Below are positions 15,884 through 25,086 of a stretch of DNA of 64,000 nucleotides, piece by piece (positions within the stretch are counted from its first letter, which is position 1; every line of letters starts with the position of its first letter). Below the pieces are notes generated by a model. That model searched no databases. It saw only the letters and a program-made list of their open reading frames with translations, and was not told the origin of the DNA. Both the position numbers and the translations under genes were made by a program. The DNA is from Thermobifida alba (GTDB lineage Bacteria; Actinomycetota; Actinomycetes; Streptosporangiales; Streptosporangiaceae), in NCBI RefSeq assembly GCF_023208015.1, contig NZ_CP051627.1, positions 3,950,422 to 4,014,421 on the forward strand, in the 5' to 3' direction.

Positions 15884-17206
15884 TCAGAACGTGCCGAGCA
15901 GACGCTGGTAGGTGCCGACCACCCCGAGAGCCACCGGGACGAGCGCCACCAGGGCCACCGCCTCGACCTGTCCGGCGATCCGCCGCAGCCGTGCGCGGAC
16001 GTGCTCGGGCGGGTCCGTCATGAGCGCCAGGACCGGGAAGACCAGGGCGGCCCCCAGCACCCCCGCGGCGGGCCACACCGTCCACCACGTCTCGTCGGCC
16101 CAGGCGAGCGCGGGAACCGCCAGGACCACCACCGCCGCCGCCAAGAGGGACGCCTTCTCGACGACCAGCGGGAACATGCGGGACCGGCTCGCCACCACGA
16201 TCGCGAGCAGCCCGGCCAGCGCCGCCGTCCACCCGCTGAACTCCGAGGCCAGCCCCACCCCCGCGGTCGCCGCGAACACCGCCACCGCGACGGTCGCGAG
16301 CACCATGCTGCGGTGCACCTCGGTCAGCGCGCCCAGTACGTCGGAGCGGCCCACCTCCGTGCCCGCGCTGCGCCGGTCGTCGAGCGCGGAGAGCCCCGAC
16401 AGCGCCAACGCGGTCCGCAGCAGCACGCTCAGCAGGACCACGCAGGCGACGGCCGTCACCGCCGCGATGTGCGCGGACGCCAACCCCAGCAGCTGCGCCG
16501 CCGACCACAGCACGGTCAGCAGCAGCGCCAGACCGCCTCCGACCAGGCCGGCCCTGCCGAGCGGGCCGAGGCCGAGACCGAGCACGAGCAGGGCCGCGAC
16601 CGCGGTCCACCCGCCCCACAGCGTCCAGGCGGGAAGGTCGTGCAGGTGTACGGCGTACCACAGCGCGAGCCCGCCCAGGGCGCTGCCCGCGAAGGACAGC
16701 GCGGTGCCCAGCGGCTCCCGCCAGAACCTTCCCAGCAGCGGCCCCAGGACGAACAGCAGCGCCGCCGCGCCCGCGACCACCCACAGGCCGGTCGCGCCGC
16801 CCGACCCCGTCCACACGACGCCGCCCAGGGCGAGGGACAACGCCGTGGCGGCCGCGGTGGCGGTCCACCGGGCCGCGTCCGGCGTCCACCGGCCGCGGTG
16901 CTCGTCGAGCGCGTCGCTCACCGTCTCGGGCACCTCGTGCACCACCGGAGCGGGCAGCGGGTCGTCGGCGCTCACCAGACGCAGCACCGCCCCGTCCGTT
17001 ACGCCCTTGTCCGCGAGCGTGGCGTCGCCGTCGAGGATGACACCGGAGGACGTCGTGAGGTGGCGCAGCCGGGGCGGGTTCTCCACCGGGTCGCCGAGCA
17101 GCTCCAGGACCTCGGGCAGCAGCGCCCCGATCGGTTCCTGGGCGGGCAGAACGGCGTCGACCCGCCGCCGTTCGCCGACGAGCGTCACCCGGCTCCAAGA
17201 CGTCAT
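15884..17206 (-). CDS. eccD: EccD-type integral membrane component of type VII secretion
   Basis: This 440-residue protein has an N-terminal ubiquitin-like domain (residues 1-85, [34 protein letters not shown]… [15 protein letters not shown]). About 11 transmembrane helices follow, starting near residue 113 ([22 protein letters not shown]). This is the exact layout of EccD, the most hydrophobic subunit of the ESX membrane pore. It lies between the MinD-like gene and the TNT-like gene on the minus strand. It would form the core channel with EccC, encoded at 30100 on the other strand. EccB, EccE and the mycosin protease are not in this window. Confidence 0.9.
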   Translation of the reverse strand: MTSWSRVTLVGERRRVDAVLPAQEPIGALLPEVLELLGDPVENPPRLRHLTTSSGVILDGDATLADKGVTDGAVLRLVSADDPLPAPVVHEVPETVSDALDEHRGRWTPDAARWTATAAATALSLALGGVVWTGSGGATGLWVVAGAAALLFVLGPLLGRFWREPLGTALSFAGSALGGLALWYAVHLHDLPAWTLWGGWTAVAALLVLGLGLGPLGRAGLVGGGLALLLTVLWSAAQLLGLASAHIAAVTAVACVVLLSVLLRTALALSGLSALDDRRSAGTEVGRSDVLGALTEVHRSMVLATVAVAVFAATAGVGLASEFSGWTAALAGLLAIVVASRSRMFPLVVEKASLLAAAVVVLAVPALAWADETWWTVWPAAGVLGAALVFPVLALMTDPPEHVRARLRRIAGQVEAVALVALVPVALGVVGTYQRLLGTF

Positions 17207-17266
17207 CGGGCTCTTCCAATCTTCTTCCGGGCCCCGTTCGGCCCCGGAGGCTCCTCGGATGTCGGT

Positions 17267-18259
17267 CTAGTCGGGAACACCGGTCACCTCGACCCGCTCC
17301 AGGTAGCCGTTGCGCAGCAGCCAGCGGATGCTCGGCAGCGGCACCACCTGGGTGAAGCCGTGGGAGTCGACGGCGTAGCGAACACCGCCGCCCGGATGCG
17401 GCCCGGAGGCGGGGGAGAGCGAGGCGTTCACCACGAACGGGTAGATGACGCGGTACCGATGGTAGACCGGCGGAACCGCCGCGGAGTCGGCCGCCTCTGC
17501 GGGGGTGCGGGCGTACTCGGGAAGCCCCCGCTGCCCGAACGGCATCCCGTCGGGGAACAGCAGGGAGCCGCTCTCCGGGCCGAACGCGTCCACGATCTGC
17601 CCGGTCTCCAACGTCACCTTGGCGGAGTTGCCCGGGTTCTCCGACAGCCGCGTCTCGACCTGCGCGACGAACTCGGCGCCCTGTTCGGCGGCCTGCTGCT
17701 CCTCCTCGGGGGTGAGCCGGTCGGGGGCGGTCTCCACCAGCGCCAGCTCCTGGTGCAGCCAGCGGGCCGTCTCGTCCTCGGTGCGGAACTCCGCCCCGGT
17801 GCGGCCCTGCTGGAACTCGATGATGCTCACGGAGTAGCCGTCGGCTCCCCCGGTCACCAGGTAGTAGCTCGGGACGCTGCCGGCGTCGGGACGCGGCTCG
17901 TCCGGCAGCACGTACAGGTCCTCGGGGACCCCCGCCCGGTCGAGTTCCTCCACCAGCATCTCGAAGGTGACCTGCGTGCCCACCCAGTCGGCGGGCAGCG
18001 GCGCCGTGGCGGTGCTGGACGGACCGGACGCGAGCTGCTGCTGCTCCTCCTGCTGGCTCCGGAACTGGCTGCTCGCGAACGACCAGCCGACGGTGCCGCC
18101 GCACGCCACCGCCGCCAGGCACACGCTCGCGACGACCTTGGAGATGCCCTCGTCCAGGCGCCTGCGTGTGCGCTGCCCGCCGAAGAGCACGGCTTCCCGG
18201 AGGCGCTGGCGACGGACCGCGACCGACTCCAGCAACTGGCTGTCGTAGTCGCGGGCCAT
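17267..18259 (-). CDS. membrane-anchored TNT-like protein of the T7SS locus
   Basis: The ATG at 18259 has GGGAGG 6 bases upstream and gives 330 residues. A basic cytoplasmic N-terminus ([34 protein letters not shown]) precedes one transmembrane helix (about residues 43-62, [20 protein letters not shown]), then an extracytoplasmic part. The C-terminal ~90 residues resemble the TNT (tuberculosis necrotizing toxin, NAD glycohydrolase) fold: [12 protein letters not shown]… [11 protein letters not shown]… [14 protein letters not shown]. The catalytic-type Gln of the PGGGxQ motif is Arg here, so it is probably not an active toxin. An EccB-like tethered role in the apparatus is possible. The family assignment is from motif memory and moderate. 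Confidence 0.6.
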   Translation of the reverse strand: MARDYDSQLLESVAVRRQRLREAVLFGGQRTRRRLDEGISKVVASVCLAAVACGGTVGWSFASSQFRSQQEEQQQLASGPSSTATAPLPADWVGTQVTFEMLVEELDRAGVPEDLYVLPDEPRPDAGSVPSYYLVTGGADGYSVSIIEFQQGRTGAEFRTEDETARWLHQELALVETAPDRLTPEEEQQAAEQGAEFVAQVETRLSENPGNSAKVTLETGQIVDAFGPESGSLLFPDGMPFGQRGLPEYARTPAEAADSAAVPPVYHRYRVIYPFVVNASLSPASGPHPGGGVRYAVDSHGFTQVVPLPSIRWLLRNGYLERVEVTGVPD

Positions 18260-18375
18260 CGGGCCTCCCTTCCGGGGACGTGCGGACCGCCGAACAGGTC
18301 CGGACAAGGCTGGGGGAGGGGCCGGTCAGCCCCTCCCGGAAGAGTGGAGAAGAACGGTGCGGGCGCGGCGCCCGG

Positions 18376-18681
18376 TCAGATGGCCTGCACGGCCGCCTGC
18401 GCCTTGCTGAGTGCCGACTGCGCCGTGCCGTCGTTGGCCTCCAGGGTGCTGCGCACCAGGTCGATGATGTCGCGCACCTCGTTGGCGGCGCTGTGCCACT
18501 TCAGTTCCTTGGCGCTGTACTCCTCGGAGACGCCGGTGGCCTCGAAGTCGGCGAGCGCCCGGTCGACGTCGGCGTCGCGCTCGCCGATGATCGCCTCCAG
18601 GCGGCTCATGATGGTGTGGAGGTTGCCCTGCGCCTCCTGGGAGGCGCCGAGGTCGTAGCTGTTGCGTCCGGTGCCGCTCAT
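18376..18681 (-). CDS. WXG100-family small secreted protein (atypical)
   Basis: This 101-residue, all-helical protein has the size and helical hairpin expected for ESAT-6/WXG100 substrates. The turn region reads [11 protein letters not shown], so Trp is present but the Gly of W-x-G is Ser. A YxxxE sequence lies just before the turn rather than after the second helix. It follows another WXG100-like gene (18707) with a 25-base gap, which suggests an EsxA/EsxB-like heterodimer secreted by the EccC/EccD machine. AGAGAGGA lies before the ATG. Confidence 0.7.
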   Translation of the reverse strand: MSGTGRNSYDLGASQEAQGNLHTIMSRLEAIIGERDADVDRALADFEATGVSEEYSAKELKWHSAANEVRDIIDLVRSTLEANDGTAQSALSKAQAAVQAI

Positions 18682-18706
18682 CGGAGTCCTCTCTGGTCGG
18701 TGGGGG

Positions 18707-19048
18707 TCAGGCCGTGCGGAACTTGGCGGCGTCGAAGTTGGCGGCGCTCATGTTGCGGTTGGCTTCGTCGGCCATGGACTGGCTGCCCTCGGAGAAGGCC
18801 GACTGCATTCCGCGCTGTCCCTGGTTGATCGACCCGAGTCCGGCGTTGAGGTCCGCGGTGATCTGGTCGGCGCGACTCTTGAACGAGTCGAAGGCGGCCT
18901 TCCCGGCTCCGTTGAACTTCCCCGACAGCGGTTCGGCGGCGTCGATCAGCTGCTTGATCAGGTCACCCAGCTCGTCCTGGGAGCCCGAGGTGTTCTGCGC
19001 CAGGGTGGTCAGGGTCTGATCACCGAAGTCCCAACGGGATGACGACAT
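18707..19048 (-). CDS. WXG100-family small secreted protein
   Basis: This 113-residue protein has two amphipathic helices separated by KFNGAGKAAFDSF, where FNG replaces WxG. The family pattern (LIDAAEPLSGKFNGAGKAAFDSFKSRADQITADL) is clear. It is the first gene of the minus-strand secretion group and pairs with the downstream gene at 18376. It would be exported as a folded dimer and may also gate EccC. AGGTGA precedes the ATG. No N-terminal signal peptide is present, as expected for this pathway. Confidence 0.8.
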   Translation of the reverse strand: MSSSRWDFGDQTLTTLAQNTSGSQDELGDLIKQLIDAAEPLSGKFNGAGKAAFDSFKSRADQITADLNAGLGSINQGQRGMQSAFSEGSQSMADEANRNMSAANFDAAKFRTA

Positions 19049-19169
19049 CTGTTCACCTACTCCTCGCTGAACCTGCGGCGGGACGTCTGCAGGGTGAGAC
19101 GCTCGCGGGGAGCGTTCGGTTTCCGGAAGGCCACCCGGATTTTATCGGAGGGAGATGAGGCCCTGGAAG

Positions 19170-19193
19170 GCAGTGCAAAGGACTGCATAATAC
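19170..19193 (+). promoter_or_regulatory. promoter/operator candidate of the plus-strand T7SS genes
   Basis: The inverted repeat GCAGT-N7-ACTGC (19170-19186) is followed by a -10-like CATAATAC (19186-19193), about 55 bases before the ATG at 19249. It sits in the 200-base divergent region between the WXG100 pair and the effector genes, so it could coordinate both. Confidence 0.4.
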
Positions 19194-19248
19194 AGGGGGA
19201 AAACGGGCCGGAGAACCGGCGTCGGAACGGGCTCCCGGAGGCGGTGAA

Positions 19249-19587
19249 ATGAAGTTCGAGCTGGTGGAACCCGCTGACTGGGACAGCGCGGATGAGCAGG
19301 GGGAATCCGCTGACGAGGCGCGGGAGGAGACCGGCGACTCCCCCGAGGAAAACGCCGAGGCGGGCGAAGAGGGGTCCGAAACGTCCCCGACGGACCGCCT
19401 GAGAACCGCCACGGCGGAATTGAAAACCCATGTCAGGGCCAGTGCGGCGCAACTCGGCCCGGTTCTGGCCCGGCTGCGGGAGTGCGTCGTCTCGCTCGAC
19501 TCCGGTGTGGCCGGTTCCGGCCACGGCGCCGGGGTCCGTCCCCCCAGCAGTTTCCGGGCGGAGAGGTTCGGCGCGTCCGGACGGTGA
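19249..19587 (+). CDS. acidic small protein of the T7SS effector operon
   Basis: This 112-residue protein starts at an ATG with GGAGG 7 bases upstream. The first ~55 residues are extremely acidic (EEAREETGDSPEENAEAGEEGSETS in part), then comes a helix (LRTATAELKTHVRASAAQLGPVLARLRECVVSL). It precedes the DUF6507-like and toxin genes in the same direction. A charged helical partner or chaperone for the effector is possible. No family is recognised, and the low-complexity half is likely disordered. Confidence 0.7.
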   Translation: MKFELVEPADWDSADEQGESADEAREETGDSPEENAEAGEEGSETSPTDRLRTATAELKTHVRASAAQLGPVLARLRECVVSLDSGVAGSGHGAGVRPPSSFRAERFGASGR

Positions 19588-19655
19588 GGCCGGACACCGA
19601 TCCCGGCCCGGCCCGGACGCGTCGGACGAGTTGAGAGGAAAGGAGACGGTCACGC

Positions 19656-20000
19656 ATGTCCGGATGGGACCTCAACCCCGGAGAGATCAACGTGGTGCTG
19701 CAGAGCGTCGGGAACCACGTGGGCGGTGAGGACGGCAAAGGCGGCCTGGTCGGCCTGCTCGACACCTTCGGCACCCACGTCGAGGAAGCGGGCACCAAGT
19801 GCGACAGCGTCCCCATCGGCACAGCCCTGGGGGAGTTCATGGAAGAGTACACCGACAGGCTGAAGGGGATGGTCGACAAGAGCATCAGCGCCATCACCGG
19901 ATGCAGCGACGCGACCATGGCGTATGTGAACGGCAACCTCGAAATGGCGGCGAAGGCGCAGCGGGGCATCAACGAGACCCCGGAAGAGCTCGGACTCTGA
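19656..20000 (+). CDS. DUF6507/ESAT-6-like small protein
   Basis: This 114-residue protein (MSGWDLNPGEINVVLQSVGNHV…) matches the DUF6507-type proteins that accompany actinobacterial T7SS toxins. It is helical, has the size of Esx proteins and carries GEFMEEYTDRLKGMVDKSISAITG in the second helix. GAGAGGAAAGGAG precedes the ATG. It lies directly before the large toxin gene and most likely serves as its co-secreted dimer partner. The family name is from memory of the N-terminal WDL motif. Confidence 0.7.
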   Translation: MSGWDLNPGEINVVLQSVGNHVGGEDGKGGLVGLLDTFGTHVEEAGTKCDSVPIGTALGEFMEEYTDRLKGMVDKSISAITGCSDATMAYVNGNLEMAAKAQRGINETPEELGL

Positions 20001-20175
20001 GCCGGTCAACGGACCCGCTTTTCTCGACTCTGCGTTTTCCCAGGTCAGCGGCACTTTTCGGAAAGGGCGAAAAAAAAGAGGAACCCGGCGGCGACGAAGA
20101 GTGTCCAAACAGACGAAGTCGGAACGGCTGACCGGAACGTGACGGGGTCGGCCCACGGGACTCTGGGGTGCTGTG

Positions 20176-23100
20176 ATGAGCGACGGGGTGATCGATCCGG
20201 AGAAGATCTCGATTCCGAACGCTGATCCGGACGAGATCGAGGCCGTGGGAAAGGCGCTCAAGGACGACGGCTCCGACATCGGACAGGCCGGCGCCGACAT
20301 CAAAGCCGCCTGGTCGGGGCTGGAAGGAAACTACATCGCGCCGGAGTCCGAGGAACTGCTCGCGGCGGTCAACCCGGTGGCCGACGACGCCGACGACATG
20401 GAGACCAACATCCGGACCGTGGGCCAGGCGCTCGTCGACTTCGCCGCCGACATCCGCCCCATCCTGTCCCGGTGGAAGACCCTGAAGGCCGACGCCGTGG
20501 AGTTGTCCGAGCGGATCAAGGGCGACGACGACTGGCGCAAGGACGAGGACACCGTCGAGGAGCACAACCAGCTCAACGACGACCTGCTGGCCGTGCAGAA
20601 CGACTACATGACGGCCGAACGGGAGTGCGCCAACAAGATCACCGCACTGTTCGGCGGCACCCGTTTCATCGCCGGGGCCGCCGACGGCTCCACCGTGGCC
20701 GACGACGGCGAGCAGGTCTACGGCTTCACCGAGGCTCCGGAGGGCGTGGAGACGCCGTGGGCCAAACCTCAGGAGTACGACGCCCCCTGGTGGGAGGACG
20801 CCTGGAACGGCATCGCCGACTTCGGGGTCGGCATCGCCCAGGACCTGGCGGGCATGGTCGGCCTGTACAGCGAGGAAGGCGGCTGGGGCGCCGGCTCGTG
20901 GAGCGAGTGGGGCTCCAACCTGGGCGAGTACTGGGGCGGAACCCTGGAGGGCCTGGGCAGCCTGGTCGGTTTCTACGGCGAGAACGGCTGGGGCGTAGGC
21001 TCGCTCGGGGAGTGGTGGGGCAACTTCTCCACCGGCTGGACCGAGTTCGCGCACGCCATCGTGCCGTGGCGGGAGTGGGGCGACCGGCCCGGCTACGTGA
21101 TCACGCAGAGCGTGCTCAACATCGGCAGCATGTTCGTGGGCGGCTCCGGCGTGGTCAAGGCGCTGGCGCAGGGTGCGCGCCGCGTCGGCGGCCGGGGCCC
21201 GGACGCCCCGGACGTGGACGCGCCGTCGTTGAGCCGGGTGGACGCCTCCGACCTGTCCGGCGGCCTGGACTCCGGCCAACTCCGGGCGAACCTGGGCGAC
21301 GCCGTGGACGGGCTGGACATCGACACCTCCCGGCTGGGCGACCTCAACAACGCGCTGGCCAGGGCCGACGCCTTCGGCGACTCCGGTTCGTCGCCCAGCC
21401 CGACCGGCGGCGGCACCTCGCCCGCCGGCGGGGGCTCCGACGGGCCCTCCTCCACCCAGACCTCCCACGGCGGCACCGGCACGCCCGGCGGCACCGGTGA
21501 CACCCCGGGCGGTACGACCGCCGACACGCCCAGCGGCAAGCCGGATAACACCGGTGACGCTCCGGGGACCGTGACCGCCGACACGCCCGCACCCACCCGC
21601 GGTGGGGACGGCACCCCCACCACCGACGCGGGTGACACCGGCGCGGCCTCGCCCAGCACGGACACCCCCGCCACCGCCCACGCGGATGCTCCCGGGGCCG
21701 ACCGTTCCGGGAGTGGCGACCGTGCCGGTGACCGCGACACCGCTGACGCGGCGGCCGACCTGCCCACCACCGAATGGATCGAGAACCAGGTCAGCCAGTT
21801 CCGCAGTGAACTCGACCTGGCCGAAGTGGACGGCGGCATCGCCAACCGTCTGGCCGAGGACCGCCAGCCCGCCCTGGTCCACGCCGGCGCCCCCGAGGCC
21901 CGTATGGAGATGGGCGGCCACAGTTCCGGAAGCAGCGGCTCCTTCGACCTCTCGCCCAGCGCCCGCCACAGCGACCCCGGCGGTTCCGGTGGAGGCGGCG
22001 ACTCCTTCGACCTCTCCCCCAGCGCCCACCACAGCGACCCCGGAGGCCCCGGAGGCCCCAGCGGGCCTGGCGGCCCCAGCGGGCCTGGCGGGCCTGGCGG
22101 CCCCAGCGGCCCCAGCGGGCCTGGCGGGCCTGGCGGCCCCAGCGGCCCCAGCGGGCCTGGCGGGCCGAACGGGCCCGGTGGTCCCGGAGGGCCGAACGGT
22201 TCCCACGGGCCGGACGGTTCCCATGGGCCGGATGGAGGTAGCGGCCCCAACAGTGCCAGGTTGGATGGGCATGGCGGCCCTGGTGGGTCGAATGGGAACC
22301 ACGGACCCGGACTGGGTAGAGAGGGCGACAGCGGTTCCGGTTCCGCGGGAGACGGCACCGGTTCCCGTACTTCGCCGCAACAGCGAGGAGAGCTGGACGG
22401 CAGCGCCGAAGACAGGAACAGGGACGGAGAAGGCCAGGACCGCTCCGGCACGTCGGAGAGCCGGGATGCCGCCGAAATCGAGGAGAGGCCCCAAGACGCG
22501 GGCGGCGGCTCCGAAGAGCGCGGCGGTGACCGAGGGGAGACGAACGACAGGGAAGACGGGGCCGGAAGGGAGAACGGACAGGAGTCTCCCGACCCAGAAC
22601 GGGAACAATTGCTCGCGCGGGCGGAGAAACTGGAGGAGAGCCTGCGGAGAGCGGGGCTGAGCGACGAGCAGATCGCCCAGCTTCGAGGGGACAACCCCCG
22701 TGACGGGCACGCCTGGCAGCGGGCGGCGAAGGCGGTGGGGCAGGAGTTCAGCGCGAAGGTCGCGGACAAGATGCACCCGGCAGCGACGAAGTTCGCTTTG
22801 GAAGGGGCCTCGAATCCGAAGGAGTTCGCCTACCGGTACGAGTACTACCACGCGCTCTTCGATGAGGAGGTGGCGAATCTCAGGAACGCTCCTGAGACTC
22901 CGGAGCAACCGAGGATTCCGAAGAAGAGGGTTCCTGTCGTCGCGGCGGATAATCTCCTGCAGCGAGACGTTTTCGCCCAACTCGAGGCCGACCTTGAAGA
23001 AGTGAGGAACAATCGGAGCGGGACGGCGAGTATCGACCCGAAAACTCCCGATACTGAGATCGACCAGGCGGTGAGGGAACGCGCGGGAGAGATCAGCATG

Positions 23101-23397
23101 GGGAACGAACTGTCGGCCGCCTACCACGTCCGAAAGCATTACCGGGAGATTCCTCAGATCGAACAGACCGGAAATCCGGTTGCCGATTACCACAACAGCG
23201 CGGAGAGGACGATCCGTGAAGGAGAGTTGACGGATCGTATAAAGAGGGACGGCGGCGGTGAGATTCTCAACTATCGGCGTGAGGTGGTCGAGACAGACGG
23301 GACAGGGGCCGAACGGGTCAGAATACTTCGCGCAGTGGTCGTCGTCGCGCCGAACGGAGATTTGATCATGCCGACGTACGGAGCGATCAGAGGGTGA
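20176..23397 (+). CDS. large polymorphic toxin, probable T7SS effector
   Basis: This 1073-residue protein is modular. Residues ~10-165 form an ESX/WXG-like helical domain ([12 protein letters not shown]). Residues ~190-330 are a Trp/Gly-rich hydrophobic pre-toxin region ([20 protein letters not shown]… [27 protein letters not shown]). Residues ~395-800 are a Gly/Thr/Pro/Asp-rich linker with a collagen-like tract, and residues ~810-1073 are the toxin domain. Near the end, [18 protein letters not shown]… [21 protein letters not shown]… [16 protein letters not shown] has the His-rich and strand-loop pattern of BECR-type RNases, but this is not a confident family match. The last ~250 codons are less GC-rich than the rest, typical of an exchanged toxin tip. 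Immunity-like genes follow immediately. Confidence 0.8.
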   Translation: MSDGVIDPEKISIPNADPDEIEAVGKALKDDGSDIGQAGADIKAAWSGLEGNYIAPESEELLAAVNPVADDADDMETNIRTVGQALVDFAADIRPILSRWKTLKADAVELSERIKGDDDWRKDEDTVEEHNQLNDDLLAVQNDYMTAERECANKITALFGGTRFIAGAADGSTVADDGEQVYGFTEAPEGVETPWAKPQEYDAPWWEDAWNGIADFGVGIAQDLAGMVGLYSEEGGWGAGSWSEWGSNLGEYWGGTLEGLGSLVGFYGENGWGVGSLGEWWGNFSTGWTEFAHAIVPWREWGDRPGYVITQSVLNIGSMFVGGSGVVKALAQGARRVGGRGPDAPDVDAPSLSRVDASDLSGGLDSGQLRANLGDAVDGLDIDTSRLGDLNNALARADAFGDSGSSPSPTGGGTSPAGGGSDGPSSTQTSHGGTGTPGGTGDTPGGTTADTPSGKPDNTGDAPGTVTADTPAPTRGGDGTPTTDAGDTGAASPSTDTPATAHADAPGADRSGSGDRAGDRDTADAAADLPTTEWIENQVSQFRSELDLAEVDGGIANRLAEDRQPALVHAGAPEARMEMGGHSSGSSGSFDLSPSARHSDPGGSGGGGDSFDLSPSAHHSDPGGPGGPSGPGGPSGPGGPGGPSGPSGPGGPGGPSGPSGPGGPNGPGGPGGPNGSHGPDGSHGPDGGSGPNSARLDGHGGPGGSNGNHGPGLGREGDSGSGSAGDGTGSRTSPQQRGELDGSAEDRNRDGEGQDRSGTSESRDAAEIEERPQDAGGGSEERGGDRGETNDREDGAGRENGQESPDPEREQLLARAEKLEESLRRAGLSDEQIAQLRGDNPRDGHAWQRAAKAVGQEFSAKVADKMHPAATKFALEGASNPKEFAYRYEYYHALFDEEVANLRNAPETPEQPRIPKKRVPVVAADNLLQRDVFAQLEADLEEVRNNRSGTASIDPKTPDTEIDQAVRERAGEISMGNELSAAYHVRKHYREIPQIEQTGNPVADYHNSAERTIREGELTDRIKRDGGGEILNYRREVVETDGTGAERVRILRAVVVVAPNGDLIMPTYGAIRG
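22039..22230 (+). repeat. collagen-like Gly-Pro-X tract in the toxin linker
   Basis: About 21 consecutive G-P-X (occasionally G-S-H) triplets are encoded by 9- and 18-bp degenerate repeats built from GGCCCCAGC and GGGCCTGGC. Just before it, the unit SFDLSPSA(R/H)HSDPGG occurs twice (about 21943 and 22003). Both look like replication-slippage products. Such tracts can form extended rigid rods. Confidence 0.75.
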
Positions 23398-23404
23398 GCG
23401 GAGT

Positions 23405-23998
23405 ATGTCCGGTACGCAGAGTCGTTTTTCCTCGGCATCGGAGCTGATGCGGAACGTTCTCCTGCTTCTCGAAGGCGGGAGCTCCGGTGCGGGGGCCTCC
23501 GAGGCGGAAGGGGCGATGGAGTGGATGTCCGACTTGGGGCGTCTGCTCCGGGAGGCCCCTCCGGCGGACGGGGAGCTTCGGGAGTTCAGGGACCGCCTCA
23601 CCGATCTGCTGGGGCGTGAGCCCAACCTCACCGGTCTGCGGAGGTACCTCCACCAGTGCTCCCTCTACGCGCAGCGTGGCCGTCTCGACGGTTTCGAGAG
23701 TGCCTGCTGGATGCGGACGGGACTGGAGGTGTTGAAGGAGGAGTGCGTCGCGTGGGAGCGTCCCTCCAGTGCGGGGATCCGGGAGGAGTTGGAGGAACTC
23801 GAGGAGATCGACGAGATGATCGAGAGAGTCTCGGACGAGGCTCCTCCCATCCCGGAAGAGGACATCCCCGGTTGGGTTCCGGAGTCGCACTGGTGGTGGC
23901 GGGCACCCGAACAGCAGGGGATGAGCCAGGAGGAACGGGAGCGGCGGCTCTACTACGAGGCGTACGACGTACTGGACGAATGGGCTGAGAAGCATTGA
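23405..23998 (+). CDS. probable immunity protein A, copy 1
   Basis: This 197-residue, helical, acidic protein starts 7 bases after the toxin stop. That is the position of the cognate immunity gene in polymorphic toxin loci. Features are a Leu-rich N-terminus (SELMRNVLLLLEGG), LYAQRGRLDGFESACWMRTGLEVL and a C-terminal PESHWWWRAPEQQ. A second copy with about 16 differences over the whole length lies at 29013-29606. No database family is recognised, and there is no signal or membrane segment, so it would act in the cytoplasm. The stop overlaps the next gene (TTGA). Confidence 0.75.
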   Translation: MSGTQSRFSSASELMRNVLLLLEGGSSGAGASEAEGAMEWMSDLGRLLREAPPADGELREFRDRLTDLLGREPNLTGLRRYLHQCSLYAQRGRLDGFESACWMRTGLEVLKEECVAWERPSSAGIREELEELEEIDEMIERVSDEAPPIPEEDIPGWVPESHWWWRAPEQQGMSQEERERRLYYEAYDVLDEWAEKH

Positions 23999-24942
23999 CC
24001 GAGCAACCCTCTGCCGAAGAAGCTGCGGCGGCACGGATACTGGCCGACCCCGATCTGGTCAGACGGCGACTGGCCGCGGACCTGGCTGCGGTCGAAGCGT
24101 TGGGGCGCGGCGGGATACACGTCGACGTCGCGGCTGACGTCGCGGAACTGGCGGCAACGGTACGTGAGTACGCCGATCGCGTGGGTTTCCAATCCCCGAT
24201 CGAGGCGGCTGCCCTTTCCCGTCGGCGGTTGCGTGAGATTCCTGTGGTGGAACGCGAAGCCGGTACTGCGATCGAGGCGTACCATCGAGCAGCCTCTCGG
24301 ACTCTCTTGTCCGGAGAGTTCGTCGGCTACCGGAAATCTGAGGATTCCCGGCTGTTTTCTTTCCGACGCACGGCTGACGAGGCGGCGGGAACCACTGTGA
24401 CGCTGGAAGCCCGCGTGCGCGTGGAATCCGATGGAGCGGTGTGGTTGGACTCCTTCGGATGGCCGGTGTTGTCTGGAGACTGCCCGGTGTACTCCTTCAA
24501 CGAGTCGGTGCAGGAGTATGTCGCACAGGCGCTGGCAGACCTGCGCGATGGAGCAGTGCCGTTCGACCGGACGATGTTGATGCTGCTGGCCAGCACACTG
24601 GGCACAGCCGGGAGTCCGTTGGGGGACGGACAGCGACTGGAGGTCGCCGGGGAACTGGTCCAGCACGGAGGGCTGGCCGGTTACCTGTACCAGACGCAGA
24701 CCTACGCCCGCGCAGCCGGGGAAGAGGGATGGTTCGGGGCCTGCCTCTACCGTTCGGCCCTGGAAGCGGTGTTCGAGAACTTTCTCGGCAGTGCCGCCTT
24801 CTCACTGGTCGACATGGCCGTGGTCGACGAGATCGACGAACAGCTGAGGAGACGCCTTCCCGAGGCGCCCGCGTCCGCTGCTGCCGTGCTGTCCGGGATT
24901 CCGGAGCATCACTGGTGGTGGGAAACCGCCGTACGGGAGTGA
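23995..24942 (+). CDS. second immunity-locus protein ending in HHWWW
   Basis: This 315-residue protein starts at a TTG that overlaps the previous stop by 4 bases, so it is translationally coupled to immunity copy 1. It is predicted soluble with mixed helix and strand, and contains AATVREYADRVGF, FAGYRKSE-like and QYVAQALADLRDG-type stretches. Its C-terminus (SGIPEHHWWWETAVRE) shares the PxxHWWW motif with the preceding, otherwise unrelated protein. No family is recognised. It may neutralise the same toxin or another domain of it. The TTG start is supported by the overlap and by the same junction occurring at two other places in this array. Confidence 0.65.
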   Translation: MTEQPSAEEAAAARILADPDLVRRRLAADLAAVEALGRGGIHVDVAADVAELAATVREYADRVGFQSPIEAAALSRRRLREIPVVEREAGTAIEAYHRAASRTLLSGEFVGYRKSEDSRLFSFRRTADEAAGTTVTLEARVRVESDGAVWLDSFGWPVLSGDCPVYSFNESVQEYVAQALADLRDGAVPFDRTMLMLLASTLGTAGSPLGDGQRLEVAGELVQHGGLAGYLYQTQTYARAAGEEGWFGACLYRSALEAVFENFLGSAAFSLVDMAVVDEIDEQLRRRLPEAPASAAAVLSGIPEHHWWWETAVRE

Positions 24943-25010
24943 CGCCTGGAGGGAGTGGAGAACCCGGCGATCCCCGCCCACGACATCACCCGTGGGGGTG
25001 AGCCGTCGTG

Positions 25011-25086
25011 GGCTGAGAGGCATTGACCGAGCACCCTTCGCGGAGGAAGCCGCGGCAGAGCAGAGGACGGACGGTTCCGGTAGGGG
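25011..25086 (+). repeat. recombination-junction repeat (copy 2 of 3)
   Basis: The ~75-base stretch GGGCTGAGAGGCATTGACC… to …ACGGTTCCGG at 25011-25086 recurs at 29588-29664, and its first ~45 bases recur at 23984-24030. Each copy spans the end of a protein finishing WAE(K/R)H and a TTG start beginning MTEQP/MTEHP/MTGHP. These junctions mark where immunity cassettes were shuffled. Confidence 0.65.

Noticed and set aside
13296..18122. A 1608-codon open frame on the minus strand across the secretion genes
   Set aside because: Only its last 539 codons (from 14915) encode the Pro/Glu-rich protein. The rest is out of frame with three well-supported genes on the same strand and is an effect of GC-rich third positions.
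15053..18658. A 1201-codon open frame on the plus strand
   Set aside because: It is exact antisense of the MinD-like, EccD, TNT-like and WXG100 genes, has no ribosome site and has no recognisable domain.
22039..22230. CRISPR-like repeat
   Set aside because: The repeats are 9-18 bp, contiguous and in frame with the toxin, with no spacers.
19969..23631. A 1220-codon frame on the minus strand opposite the toxin gene
   Set aside because: Antisense of the Gly/Pro-rich toxin. The repeats create long open frames on both strands.
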